61,360 nucleotides of DNA from Nemertoderma westbladi (Eukaryota > Xenacoelomorpha > Nemertodermatida > Nemertodermatidae), in assembly GCA_032718475.1 (NCBI GenBank), contig JAUCBJ010008495.1:1-61360 (forward strand), in the 5' to 3' direction. The translations under genes were made by a program, and so were the position numbers. Of the stretch, positions 21,373-36,200 are shown in pieces. The first letter of the stretch is position 1. Every line of letters begins with the position of its first letter. The notes under the pieces were generated by a model, which did no database searches, was not told where the DNA came from, and saw only the letters and a program-made list of their open reading frames with translations.

Positions 21373-23291
21373 TTTTATATTATGTAATATATATAAACGC
21401 AGCTGCAATGCAGCATGCCGATCGTAGTAGCAGTACACTGGCGGTGTTTTCTAACCAAAACAATAAATGAGACTTTATTTCCCTTGCGGTAAATTTGCGC
21501 TGAAAATCACAACTTTCACTTGCAGTCAATTGTCGCCACTATCTGAGAAAAACAATAAATTAATTTATATTTCTCAACGTTTTCAATAGTATATTTTCCC
21601 ATTATTTATAATTACGTTAAAATATACTGAATTGACAAATTATAGCAGATATGTAACCGAGACTAAACTAAACGTGATAAGAAGTTATTATTTAGTGATA
21701 TATTGCCCTAATTATTACAATACACATTCAAAATGATTACGTGTTTAATGAATACCAATTTGTTGATGATTATTTAAATGATTATATATACTTAATTATT
21801 AATTAAAAATTTTTCAGTAATTTATATTAGGTTTATTTATTAAAAAGTAATAAAATATGATGCATTACTGTAATTCCTCTTCCCGTCAATTTGTATCTTT
21901 AAAATAATAACACATCGTTTATCCCGTGAACCCCTAGAACCAATTGTACACAATGGAATTACAATAATAAACTGTATGTATGAAGAATTATAAAATACAT
22001 CAACCACATCAATAATTCCTTAAAAAATTCGTAAATTAAATAAAATAACACATCTGTTTTGCATCTTATAGATATACTTGCAACATAATATTGATGACAT
22101 TATTAATACAATTATTGATGACATAGATAGATAAAATAGGATTAAAAAAATATAAATTTCAATCTAATCAATAAGAAACCTTGCTTTAGAGTTTTACGGA
22201 TGTAGTTTAGCTAGTCAGCCCTGCAACGAACACAACTCCTTCCTAATTATAATCCGCATTGTTCTAAATCAAGTTACGTCAGTATAATGCATATATATGT
22301 TTAACGTCTATATGCAATTCTAACTAAATGTAGGCAATTTTTTTAAATTAAGATTTGGTGTAATTTAGAAATGCACGACGGTCACTACGATAGCTGATTA
22401 AACTTCCCACAGAATTTAGGAAATTGTAAGTAAATGGGCTACGACAAGCTGTTAATATTACACAATTACCTTGCCAAGACACAGTATAAACAAAACATGA
22501 TGCCCCATAGTGTGAGAGTCACGCAAATAACATTATATTGGACCATCGGTAGAACTAAACTTAATAATTATTTTATACTTTACGATTGTGACAAGAGATG
22601 TCAATGTGGGAAAAAGAGTGGACGTAATTATAATCATAGAAAAATAGTAAATAAATATATCATTTATTTTGGGAAAGCAGTTTTAATAAATTTACACGTT
22701 TTTCGCCAATTATTCTAATTGATTAAGTAGCCCTACCGTGTAGAATGTAACGTGCCACTATATTATTTAAAGCTATTACACGACAGTTTACATGAAGCCG
22801 TTTTACTTTCTGCCACTCAGATGGCGCAGAGCCGGAACTGGGCTGCCACTGTTACTTGTAGTGCCGATAATGTAATACCTGTAGAGTAGCCGGTACCTAA
22901 TGTCGCAGTACCTGTAAATGGTATCTACTGAGTAGGTACTACGGTACCAGTACCGAACTATTGAATATTCAATGTCCCCGATATTAAATTACGAATACCT
23001 TGGGTATAAAGCGCCGATACGGTGCCCACATAACTACTGCACGATGATGCGAGTTGGAACGTTTACGCCAAATACCAAAATTTTTAAATTAAAGCTTTCA
23101 TTTCCGGATTTAAATTTTTATAAAGTTCATTACGTAACATGATAATCGATGATTTAAAAACTCAATAATTGAACATACAGCCAGACAAATAATACACCAC
23201 ACCATGACCATTACTTACTATCAGCAATGACGCAGAATATAACTCAGCATGCACAACTACACTCATTTAGAAACGACCCCCTGGGATACCC
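21373..23291. other. intergenic DNA
   Basis: AT-rich sequence downstream of RBPJ (which reads leftward). No gene, RNA or clear repeat found. GGTACC/CCGGTA palindromes cluster at 22,890-22,955. Confidence 0.45.
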
Positions 23292-26441
<3,150 letters not shown>

Positions 26442-27215
26442 AAGTGGTACGTCATTTTTGGTGCACTAAAATTAGGGCGTGGCACTTAAAATTTTCAAAA
26501 TTGCAATATTCGTTAAATACTCCGAAGTTTTGATTTCAACGTATTTGAATGGGTTATCTGGCCCGCTTAATCGATTGAAAGTAATATAGAAGACTCAATT
26601 CTTAGTGGTACATCATTTTTGGTGCACCAAAATTAGGGCGTGGCAAGTAGGCTTACTTCAAATTTTCAAAATTGTGATATTCAGAAAATACCACAAGGTT
26701 TTCATTTCAACCCATTTTTATAGGTTATCTGGACCGCCGAATCGATTGAAAGTAATATTGAAGCATCAAGTCTTAGTGGTATGTCATTATTGGTACACCA
26801 CAATTAAGGCGTGGTACTTTTTCAAAATTTGAATAAGTTCTACTGTACTCCCTAATTTTGGTGCACCAAAAATGCCGAACCACTAAGTCTTCAGGCTTCT
26901 ATAATACTTTCAATTGATTCAGCGGTCCAGAAAACCTTTAAATGTGCGTTGAAATCTCAACTTTGGTTTATTTTCCGAATCTCGTATTTTTCAATATTTG
27001 AAGTGCCACACACTAATTTTGGTGCTCCAAAAAGGACGATCCACTAAGTCTTCAGGCTTCGATAATATTTTCAATCGATTCAGCGGTCCAGAAAACCTTT
27101 AAATGTGCGTTGAAATCTCAACTTTGGTTTATTTTCCGAATATCGTACAGTATTTTTCAAAATTTGAAGTGCCACGCCTACTTCTTAGGTGCACGAAAAA
27201 TAGCATCCAGTTCAA
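26442..27215. repeat. palindromic pair of tandem arrays, units about 165 bp
   Basis: Three direct units start at 26442, 26605 and 26774 with agtggta-gtcattttt(a)ggt and ttagggcgtggca. From about 26,850 the same unit returns in reverse orientation three times (caccaaaaatgc-gaaccact near 26,865, 27,028 and 27,190). Internal landmarks are TTTCAACG with GGTTATCTGG in the direct units, and cgttgaaat with gcggtccag in the inverted ones. The axis lies near 26,845. The whole array is a large foldback, with no protein content. Confidence 0.75.
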
Positions 27216-28939
27216 TTTTCGGAAATGGAATATAATAACATTCGATTCAGCGTAGTAAAAAACCTACTAATGCTAGCCAACAATGCCACACTATCAATAT
27301 TTAGAATATCGAAAAAATGTATATTTTATCCTGGGACTACTTCTATTTTTCATGAAAATTATTATACCCACCTTATAAAATTTTCATTTTTTTGGATTTG
27401 AAAATGTTCTTCGATAATTTTTTCACCTACAGCCCAAATTTCGTAGAATTTTATTGGATGATTACAAAAATACAGCGGGGAGGCCGAATCGACCTCCCGC
27501 CACTGGTGCTGCTAATGGTCTAAACACCCCAGTGGTAATACAGTAGGGTTAATGCTACAGTAGGCGTCGTGCTCTACTGCATAATGCTGTAATGTGAATC
27601 TATAAGCCGACAGGCATACAGTAGGTTAGGTACTGCCGCTGATAGCTGAACTATAAAACACTGAGAATTGTACCTAGTTAGTGTGTACACAGATACAGCA
27701 TGTACAGTACTGTATGTATTGTGCCGGGAACTTAACACTTATTCCGGGAACTTGGCTCTTTCCGGTTTCAGGGGCACTGAAATTTTATATATGAAGGGTT
27801 TGTATTTTTTAAGTTCTCCTTTATTAAGTGTTGTATAGCGATTATTTCTATCTTACAAAATGTACAATCTGCTACGCACTGTATTATTGGTGTTTAAATA
27901 TATTTGTAATAAAATCATCATGTGTGCTGAGGTAGCGGTAGCTGCGACAATTTAAAGCACTTTCGAGTTGCAGGTTGCGTTTCATTGTAAACCCATTACT
28001 TCGTTATAATTAAATGTACAGCGTTATTAGTATTAACTGTTAAAATATATTATTTAAAAGTTACAATACAGTAATGTGCTATAAAAAAAACGAGTTAAAC
28101 AATGTTAAAATTTTGGAATAAAATACCGTACAATTCCTAACGCAATGAGAAACAAACTATATGTCTATATACAGTAAGCTTTACTTCGGTTTCACCTCAG
28201 TGTAGTTAAACTGATGAATTTTTCAAGTTCACATCAATTATATATCATTTTATAAAACATTAGAACAAATGTACACTAGATAAAGCTGTACTGTACTTAC
28301 CACGCTGCCAGTATTGTAGATGACGCACTGTTCTGTAAATGCTAATGTAAAATGCCGACTGTTAGAATAATTACATGGGAATTAACAGTTGCTTGATTAA
28401 ATTACACAAACCGATATTGATAACAGAATAATTAATGAACCTTTGCAACAGAATAAGGAAGCGAATAATGTACTACGACCTCAACCAGTCGCTGTCGCAA
28501 CTGATAAGGAAAGCGATAGAGAAAGTAGGCCTACACTTAGAAGTGTTAACAACAATCACTATTAGAGGACACCATATCCCGTAATATACATTGCATTAGT
28601 GCCGCTGGCATATTATCCGATTGCACTTGAGTTGCATGGAATGAAATAGTGCAGTTGTAGCTAGCAGTATTAGTATTAGCAGATAATTTTAGTTTTTTGT
28701 TTTGTTGGTGGTGGATATTGGGTCGACTTCTCTAATTTTTAAAATTGTTAAAAGATTAACAACTGAAAGTCGTAATTGAAATCTTCGATTAAATTTGATA
28801 ATGATGGATGGTGAGGGGGCTACTACTGTGGTTTACAGTATTCCACTTTTTGGACTTTATGGCCGTCGAATATTTTATTATTATTCCACGAAGTGAGGGA
28901 GAACCTTACTTTAAAACTAAAGTAAAGTAAATATTTACA
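27216..28939. other. intergenic DNA
   Basis: AT-rich, non-coding. No gene or defined repeat seen; TACAGTA and CAGTA palindromes are frequent. Confidence 0.4.
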
Positions 28940-29105
28940 GTGCGGACCCTCCAGAACTTTACTCCCCAGAGGAAACTCCAGTACTCATTTAGCTACATCG
29001 TAAGGATGCAATGCAGAGATGCGCCCTGGCTGGTCCGAAACGAAAACTGCTCTGGCCAATGCGAGTGCGAGCACAATGGCAGATGTGAATTCAATACAAC
29101 CACTC
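28940..29105. mobile_element. SINE-like repeat copy
   Basis: Matches the segment at 56.77-56.96 kb. The shared blocks are cagtgcgg, ccagaactttactccc, ggaaactccagtactcattt, cagagatgcgccctggctgg, cgaaacgaaaactgc, and agatgtgaattcaat-caaccact. The second copy retains a tRNA-like B box in reverse orientation, which this copy has lost. Hence it is probably a tRNA-derived SINE on the minus strand. Confidence 0.55.
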
Positions 29106-29818
29106 CACTCTATTTCTTAACAGTTCCTACAGATATAACAAATGTTAAATAGAGAGCAGAGAGCAGAGAGCAATCCGCATTATATTGCAATTTAATTTGC
29201 CATACACACTTATATTTTACTGATTATTCATACTATAGTAGGCCTATATTTCAGTATTACATGTATATCTGTAGGCCTCCTACTGTACAATAAAGCTAGG
29301 GTTTATATTGTATAGGTCATAACTGAAATTCCCAGAATTCCCAGAATATCACCTGCGTTTTACTGCGAGTTATTCACTGTTGGTTGTTCCTATGAATATC
29401 CCTGTACAAATAGCACACTGCCGTGTTCCTCTGTGCATATACTGTATACTATACAGTATAATAGAAGGCCTACATGTACAGTGGGACTATCTCCATTATA
29501 ACCATTGCCAAGATTTAAACACAAATAGCAATTAAAAATAATATGTTGTCTCTGTTTTTAATTTGTGACTACATGTGGCAATTCCTAGAATTAGTGGCTC
29601 TACAGTACTGACAGTAAGTAAGTAAGTTGTTGTAAATTAAAATGCATTTGGAATTAGAGTGGATTTATTAGTTCGATAAGAATGTGGATTAGGTGGCAAA
29701 ATCCGATAATAAATTAATCATACAGTATGTGTGGCTTGGATGTAAATGTAAATCTGAGAGGGGATGGGCAGATGCTACATGTAATGTAGTAGTCATAATC
29801 ATGTTTGTCATCATAAAG

Positions 29819-31051
29819 TGTAAAAGCTTTTGCGTAATTAGCCGGTTATTATCCCCGTAAAGTACTCTGTGGTTGGTTTACCAGGCATAAAAAGGCCGTG
29901 TCCTTGCTGTACTGGTGTTTTGGAGGACATAAAAGCCATTTCTTCTGTATTTGTACTTTAGAGGACATAATCTGTAATTTCGTGACGTAAAAGGCTCGAT
30001 ACTCTTGAAAACAGTGTCGCTACCATGACGACGGCTAACGGCTGATATTGCCACGTTGCAACTTTCTGTATCTGCCAATAGAATTTGAGTTAGCTTTGAT
30101 TTTGACCTATCACAGAGCTACTGAACTGAATTTTCCTATCTCACTGCTCTTTCTCTGTGTTGAACGGGAGCTTCGTGGAATAAGGGTAGCTGGTATTCTT
30201 ATAGTTATTCTTATCAGTGTTGTTGGTGATTCTAAGCCAGGAAGAACGGCTTTAGAGTATTTTGTGCTTTTATGCTTTAGCCTTACACTAGTAGGCTTAA
30301 TTATAAGGACATATATCCGTTATCTGCATACTGCAGTACTGCATACACTGCATACTGTGTAACACTGTGCATACTTTATATTGTTATACTGCTATTTACT
30401 GTCAGTTCTTCATAATATGGTTGATGAATTATTATATTTGGAATAACGACAAATAACCCCGAAAACCCAATATTCTTGATATACCGAAGGTAAGAGAGAA
30501 AGGTTACAGATAAATGATTGCGACCTATGTTGAGTGGTTTGAAGTGAATCTAATGTTATTTGATAGACCCTACATGAGTCAGTCCGTGTTCCTTTTATAT
30601 GTGACTAAAATCAGTGAAGATCGGCAGATCAGTGTGCAGTATTGTGCAGCATTGTGTATGAGTGAGACTGATAACGAAGCATTTCCTAAAGAATGCGCCA
30701 TATATGTGAATTGTAACTAAGCCATATCGTTGTGAGTAGTTTAAGTCATAACTCTGTTTATATAGATAGAGCGCCACGTCCTAAAGGAACTGTTAATATT
30801 CCCTGAAGGTGAATAATATTGTCAGAGATTATATAATACTGTCAGTCGAATAATACATTAGGCTTACATAGCAATAAGATTAAGCTGTCGAAATCAATCT
30901 CCCGGGTATATCCAACGGGTGAATGATCGCGCACAGATTGGTTTCAACTAGTATAGTGAATCAAATACTTGTTAGAGGCTAAAGCGATTTATTATCTAGA
31001 AGACATCCTAATTTGGCAGGTTAAACTGCCAAAGGTCTGAAAGCGCGAACA
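29819..31051 (+). repeat. 5' LTR, 1,233 bp
   Basis: Starts TGTAAAAGCTTTTGCG and ends AAAGCGCGAACA. It is the same length as the 3' LTR. I noticed only two differences, both near the 3' end (agtAtagtgaatc against agtGtagtgaatc, and ttggcAgg against ttggcGgg). It contains a 68-codon ATG frame (30514-30720) of unknown meaning, and short hydrophobic frames without ATG that I do not call. Confidence 0.95.
29886..29895 (+). promoter_or_regulatory. possible TATA element in LTR
   Basis: The sequence CATAAAAAGG lies 67 bases into the LTR and is repeated identically in the 3' LTR. Position and sequence would suit a polymerase II core promoter at the U3/R border. There is no other support. Confidence 0.25.
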
Positions 31052-31131
31052 ATAACGGATATAGCTTCTTTATTGCAGTAAGCAATAAAGTTGAAAGTAC
31101 CGGTCAACCGGTAAACCTGAACGGTAGATCT

Positions 31132-31245
31132 GTAGGTCAGTAGGCCCAACTGCCAGAACCGGTACTGCCGTAGGTCCGTAGGTCCCACTGCCAGAACCGG
31201 TACTTCTGTAGGTCCGTAGGCCCGACTGTCCTAACCGGTACTTCC
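31132..31245 (+). repeat. 38-bp tandem repeat, 3 copies, in element leader
   Basis: Three successive 38-bp units (31132, 31170, 31208) begin gtaggtc-gtagg and contain the block aaccggtact; two of them share ctgccagaaccggtact. It lies 80 bases downstream of the 5' LTR, where a packaging or translation signal might be expected; that role is inference. Confidence 0.85.
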
Positions 31246-31430
31246 AGTATAAGTACATTAGTATTATTCGATTTTGATAATTATATACCGGTAGGCCTTA
31301 ATAATTAATCAGGGACTGCAGCCCTGGTTTTTTATTGAGATTTTTACTTATTTCTGTCAAGTTTTATTTGTTTGTAGGCCAGTATTGAACAGAAGGCGTG
31401 TAAGCCTGATCAGATTGTACAGACAATTTG

Positions 31431-32005
31431 TAGGCTGAGCTGTTGTCTGATTGCTGTTAAGTCTGAACGGATTGCAGTGTGTGTAGATCACCTGTCCGAT
31501 AAAGAACGGCTAGGAAGTAGGGGCAGCGAATGCTGTAAGGTAAACCCCCAATTAAAGAATAAGTCGTACTACTGGGTTAGAACGCATACTACCTAATTAT
31601 TTCGGAGTCTGCATGTCCTGTAGTTTATTTAGGCTTGAGAGTAGTCTGCCATCGTTTAGTCTGTACTTTGTTTGTGTAAGTCTGTACGGGTAGCGTATAA
31701 TTTTATTTAGATAATTTGTAGGCTGGATAGTTGTCTGGCTGTTATTAGGTCTGAACGGATTGCTGCGTGTGTAGATCACTTGTCCGATAAAGAACGGTTA
31801 GGAAGTAGGGGCAGCGAATGCTGTAAGGTAAACCCCCAATTAAAGAGTAAGTCGTACTACTGGGTTAGAACGCATACTACCTAATTATTTCGGAGTCTGC
31901 ATATACCGTAGTTTGTTTAGGCTTGATAGTAGTCTGTCAGTGTTCGGTCTGCATTTTGTTTGAGTAGTTTGTACGCGTAGCGTAATATTTATTATTCAGA
32001 GTTTA
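31431..32005 (+). repeat. tandem duplication of about 289 bp in element leader
   Basis: Copy 1 is about 31431-31719 and copy 2 about 31720-32005. Shared blocks include gtctgaacggattgc, gtccgataaagaacgg, taggaagtaggggcagcgaa, tgctgtaaggtaaaccccc, and cgtactactgggttagaacg. The copies differ at scattered positions, so this duplication is older than the current insertion. Confidence 0.85.
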
Positions 32006-33298
32006 TGCGATTATCCGCAACATTCATTCCCCAAGTTTGTTCCTACAATAATTGTGTTTGTTATACATACCGCTATAGTTAAATTAACCCCGGTACTACA
32101 CGGGCTGCTTGGCGTAGGTAAAGACTGGTGATTTTGTGCATCGGTCACTCCAGCAGATGCCGTGGTTCTTTTAGCTGTTCAAGTATATTTAACTACAGAT
32201 TATATGTTATACAAGTACTCGTACCTAATTTAGGGTTTAGTGTACAGTGCTTTCCGAAAGTAATTAGTAGGCATTATATTTGTGGTGTAAAGTGGTTAAT
32301 AGGCACGTTCGATTAGCTCTATTAACTTCTAGGTAGGAACACTCCGTGATACATAACGTAGTACCTATAGCGATACGGCTATAGGTCGTCAGGCGGTGGT
32401 ATTTTCCTATCTGGACAACGCAGTGTATTTACTACTACTTATTATTTCAAATACCGTAGTACCCTGTCCGTTGTAATAACCAGATTTCTAACCCTTTGTT
32501 AGGCTGGTTTGTAGACTTCTTGTAAAATTACCCTAAAAATTAATATTTTGTGTTTTTTGTAAATTTTTGTGTTTATTTAGAGATTGTAATCTCACCCGAA
32601 TTGTACGTAATTTGTAGTATTAAGTAACTTAGGTAAATTAGAATTATTTGTTTTAGTGTCCTATAAGTAACACTTCACTGAAAGCGCACCGCTTTGTGTA
32701 GTGATTACTCCCCAGAAATAATAACATTTATTTCAAACATTGACAAAACCCATTAAAACGGGTATATATATATTATAAATCAAATCTAACGATTTATAAA
32801 TAGTAGGCCTACCATACAACCATTAGGTCTCCATATCAGTTGGTCTACTGCTCAAATAGCGGTAATAAAGTAAGTAAAGTAACCAAGTAACCCTAAAATT
32901 CAGAAATTCAATTATTTAAAATAATTGATATACCGGTACTTACGATAGGCCTATTATCTTTATTTCAATAAATTTAGGCTGAAATTATACCGGTACTTGT
33001 AATTAATTCTAGTCCAGAATTATATATACTACAAACTGTAAGCTGTATACCGGTATTCCCGATAGGCCTATTATATATTTATATATTTGTGCTAAAATTA
33101 TACCGGTATTCTGTGATAAACCTAGTCTGTAATAATAGTTATATATACTATAAGCATACCGGTATTCTAATATATTATATATCACGCTACACTGAGTAGT
33201 AGTACCGGTAATTAATTACTAGGCTAGCAGTTAATACTGAGTTACTAGACTTGCTCAGACTGTAATACAGCAGTAGACATTCAACGGTACACATAAAC

Positions 33299-36200
33299 AT
33301 GTCTGATACTAAGCAGAACCTGTCAGACAGTTTATTAGATGTAACTATCTGCGACTCAGATAGAGGCGTAGAACCATCTAGTCGTAAGTTCAGTTCACCT
33401 CCCACTGTGAGGAAAGTCATCCCTCCAGTAGTAATAAAAGAACCTAGGCTGGTTCAACATCGTAGGTCTATCATAGGCACTCGAGCTCAGGTCAAACGGG
33501 ACCAAGAAGCAGCGGAACAGCAACAACCCGCGAGCCAAGAACTTACTTCTCAACGGCCCAATAGCTCCAGTAGTGAAGATACGGTAGAACTGACACCCGA
33601 ACGCGGAGCAAGGATGACGGATGAGGTTTATTCGGATCCCCTTCTCATCCTTCCTGCAGCCGTACTCACTAGGTTATTGATCGCTGTGGAAGAACACCAG
33701 ATCGATTGGGCGAGAAGCCAGCGTTCAACTAGAGATAGTTATGCTGGATACACAAGGGAAGAACTGAAGTCCATGGTTGAGTCGCAATGGAACTTCCCCG
33801 GACCCGGACTCCCGTTTGATTTATCAGAAGCTGCCTGGGAAGACATACACCGGATGGGAGTAGCCAAGGAAACCATCGATCCAGCTGTGTGGAAGAGGTC
33901 CGCAGCCGGATACGCACAGGGATTCTTCAGCTCTATAGAGCGATTAAAAGAACAACTGTTTCATCAACCTCAAGGACCTCAAGAGCAGGGATTGCTGCTT
34001 TATCAAGTTAGAGAAAGAATTCTGCGAATCAGGCTAATCTTATCGGCCTTTGAGGAGGCTTCTAAACGAAGACAAGACACGTCGTTGCAAGTCGCCGTAA
34101 AGACTTGGTTTCAAAGGGTGAATCTCCAGGTTCAAGGAACAGCTCAGTGGAAAGCTCAGCTGGAGGAGCGATCAACCCATGGAGAATCAACAGACGCTAC
34201 TTTTTCCCAAGTGGAAAGTGAAGCGACGGCAGAGAAACCGCATAAGAGGGATGCCATTGACATCTATCTGTCAGACTATCAACGTTTTTTAGGTGATGAC
34301 GAGTTGAGGAGAAGGTTAGAGGGACTTAGCCCTAATAGTGAAGGAACCAAGCTTGTGTTGGATGCCATCGATGTGGAAATGAGGGCTGCGAACCAGGCTG
34401 AATTTGATGAACAACTCCGCATCACACGAGCCCAAGAAGAACAAGTAAAGAAAAAACGTATAGAAGACAGAAAGAAAGCAGCAGTGGTAGCTGCAGAAGC
34501 AGAAAGAAAAGCGGCAGCGGCAGAGGCAGCAGCAGAGGCAAAAGCGGCAGCGGCAGCGGCAGAGGCAAAAGTGGCAGCGGCAGCGGCAGTGGCAGAGGCA
34601 AAAGCAGCAGCGGCAGCGGCAGCGGCAGCGGCAGAAGCAAAGGCGGCCGAGGCTGAGAGAAAGGCCGCAGAGGCAGTGGCAGAAGCCGAACGGAGAGCGA
34701 CTGAAGAAACCACCCAATTAGAATTGGAAAACATTCAGGAGAATCAAGACTGCATAAATAAACAGTTAACAGCTAGTAATATGCAGATGATGAATCGATC
34801 TACTCCCAAAAGACAGGGATATACATCATCTGAGGAAGGCGATACCACCGATACGGAAGGCAAGGGAAATAGATCTCGTCTAAGTAGACGTAAAAGAACA
34901 TTCCACAGTCAGAAATTGCCTGATTTGCCTCCAGCTGTTAGAAGGCAACTAAATAACACCAACTTAGGTAGTACAGAGCCCACAGACCAAATAATTAAAA
35001 TAGAAAGACTCCCTACGATAGTAGATGAGCCTGAAATAATTAGGCCTGTTCTTGAAATCACCCCTTCTGTGATAGACACACCTGTGCTCCCTGAAACTAC
35101 CTCTAAATTCCCTCTGCATAGCACTAAGCTACCTGTGCCCCGCAGAACTGCCCAGGAGACAGTTCAGGTCCTGGACCCCGAGCGAAATATTCATAATTTG
35201 TCGCCCGTTGTCCCTCGTCCGCCCGCTACAACGTTGGCGACTCCCGCTTCGGCGGTCGAATGGGTGGACGAGAGACGGCGGGGGATGGATATCCTGCTCG
35301 GGCAGATGCAGGAGACTGTCCAGCAATTCAAGGGCACAGTAAGGGAAAGTAGACTAGAGTTGCAAGAAGTGCAGCAAAGTATCGCGCTCGAACGCGATAA
35401 ATTAGTAAATACTCAAAGGGGTATACCACCACCCTCTGTAACAATGTGTCAACCTGTTAGGTCTGAAGTATCTCATGCGCAAGGTGTGGAGCCTACACGC
35501 ATATATACTGCTAGCGAAGTAGAAACTCCTATAGTGAACCCTATTAAGGGTAATTATAGACCTGTTGATAATGACATTCCCTATAGAACTGATCATAATC
35601 CGAGAAATTTATATACCGATAACTCGATATTAAATAACACGATGGCCCAAGAAAGTTTTACGCGTCAAATGGCTAGAACCGAAGCCCGGCAAGCGGTGAA
35701 GGTGGGAGAGATAGTCAAATTCAATGGAGATGAGATGAAATGGTTACCTTTTAATGAATATTACAAAGATAACATACAGAACTCTGTGCTATCTAATGGA
35801 GAGAAACTTAGATTCTTCATCGAGTGCTTGGAAGGATCTCCCAAGTCAATGGCGTTAAAATTTATTGGACATCCAGATGGATTAAGACAAGTTTGGGATA
35901 CACTAAACATCAGGTATGGTAATAGGACTAACATAGCTAGGTATTTATATGCGAAATTAATGGCGCCCCGAAAGTTTCTTAGCAGCGGGATTATAGAGTT
36001 TTCCGATGAGATTCAGGAGATCTGTAGACAACTAGATTGGTTAGGTAAGTCTCATGAATACCAGAATTCTATGGTTGTAGGAGCCTTAGCATCTACTTTG
36101 CCCAAGGGTGGAGTAGGTACACGCTGGGACAAGAAGGTGTTATATATGATGGAACAACAACGACGAGACCCTACCATGACTGATCTCATGTCATTCTTAG

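Noticed and set aside
22434-22718. 94-codon plus-strand frame near 22.5 kb
   Set aside because: AT-rich, with no domain, no good start context and no similarity recognised; consistent with chance.
30048-30362. Hydrophobic 104-codon frame present in both LTRs
   Set aside because: It lacks an ATG start and sits in LTR sequence expected to be regulatory; duplication in both LTRs is explained by LTR identity.
30514-30720. 68-codon ATG frame in each LTR as a gene
   Set aside because: Short, with no family signature; it may be chance. Mentioned only within the LTR entry.
34279-34734. Minus-strand frames rich in Ala, Leu or Cys
   Set aside because: Mirror reading of the alanine repeat in the plus-strand Gag frame.
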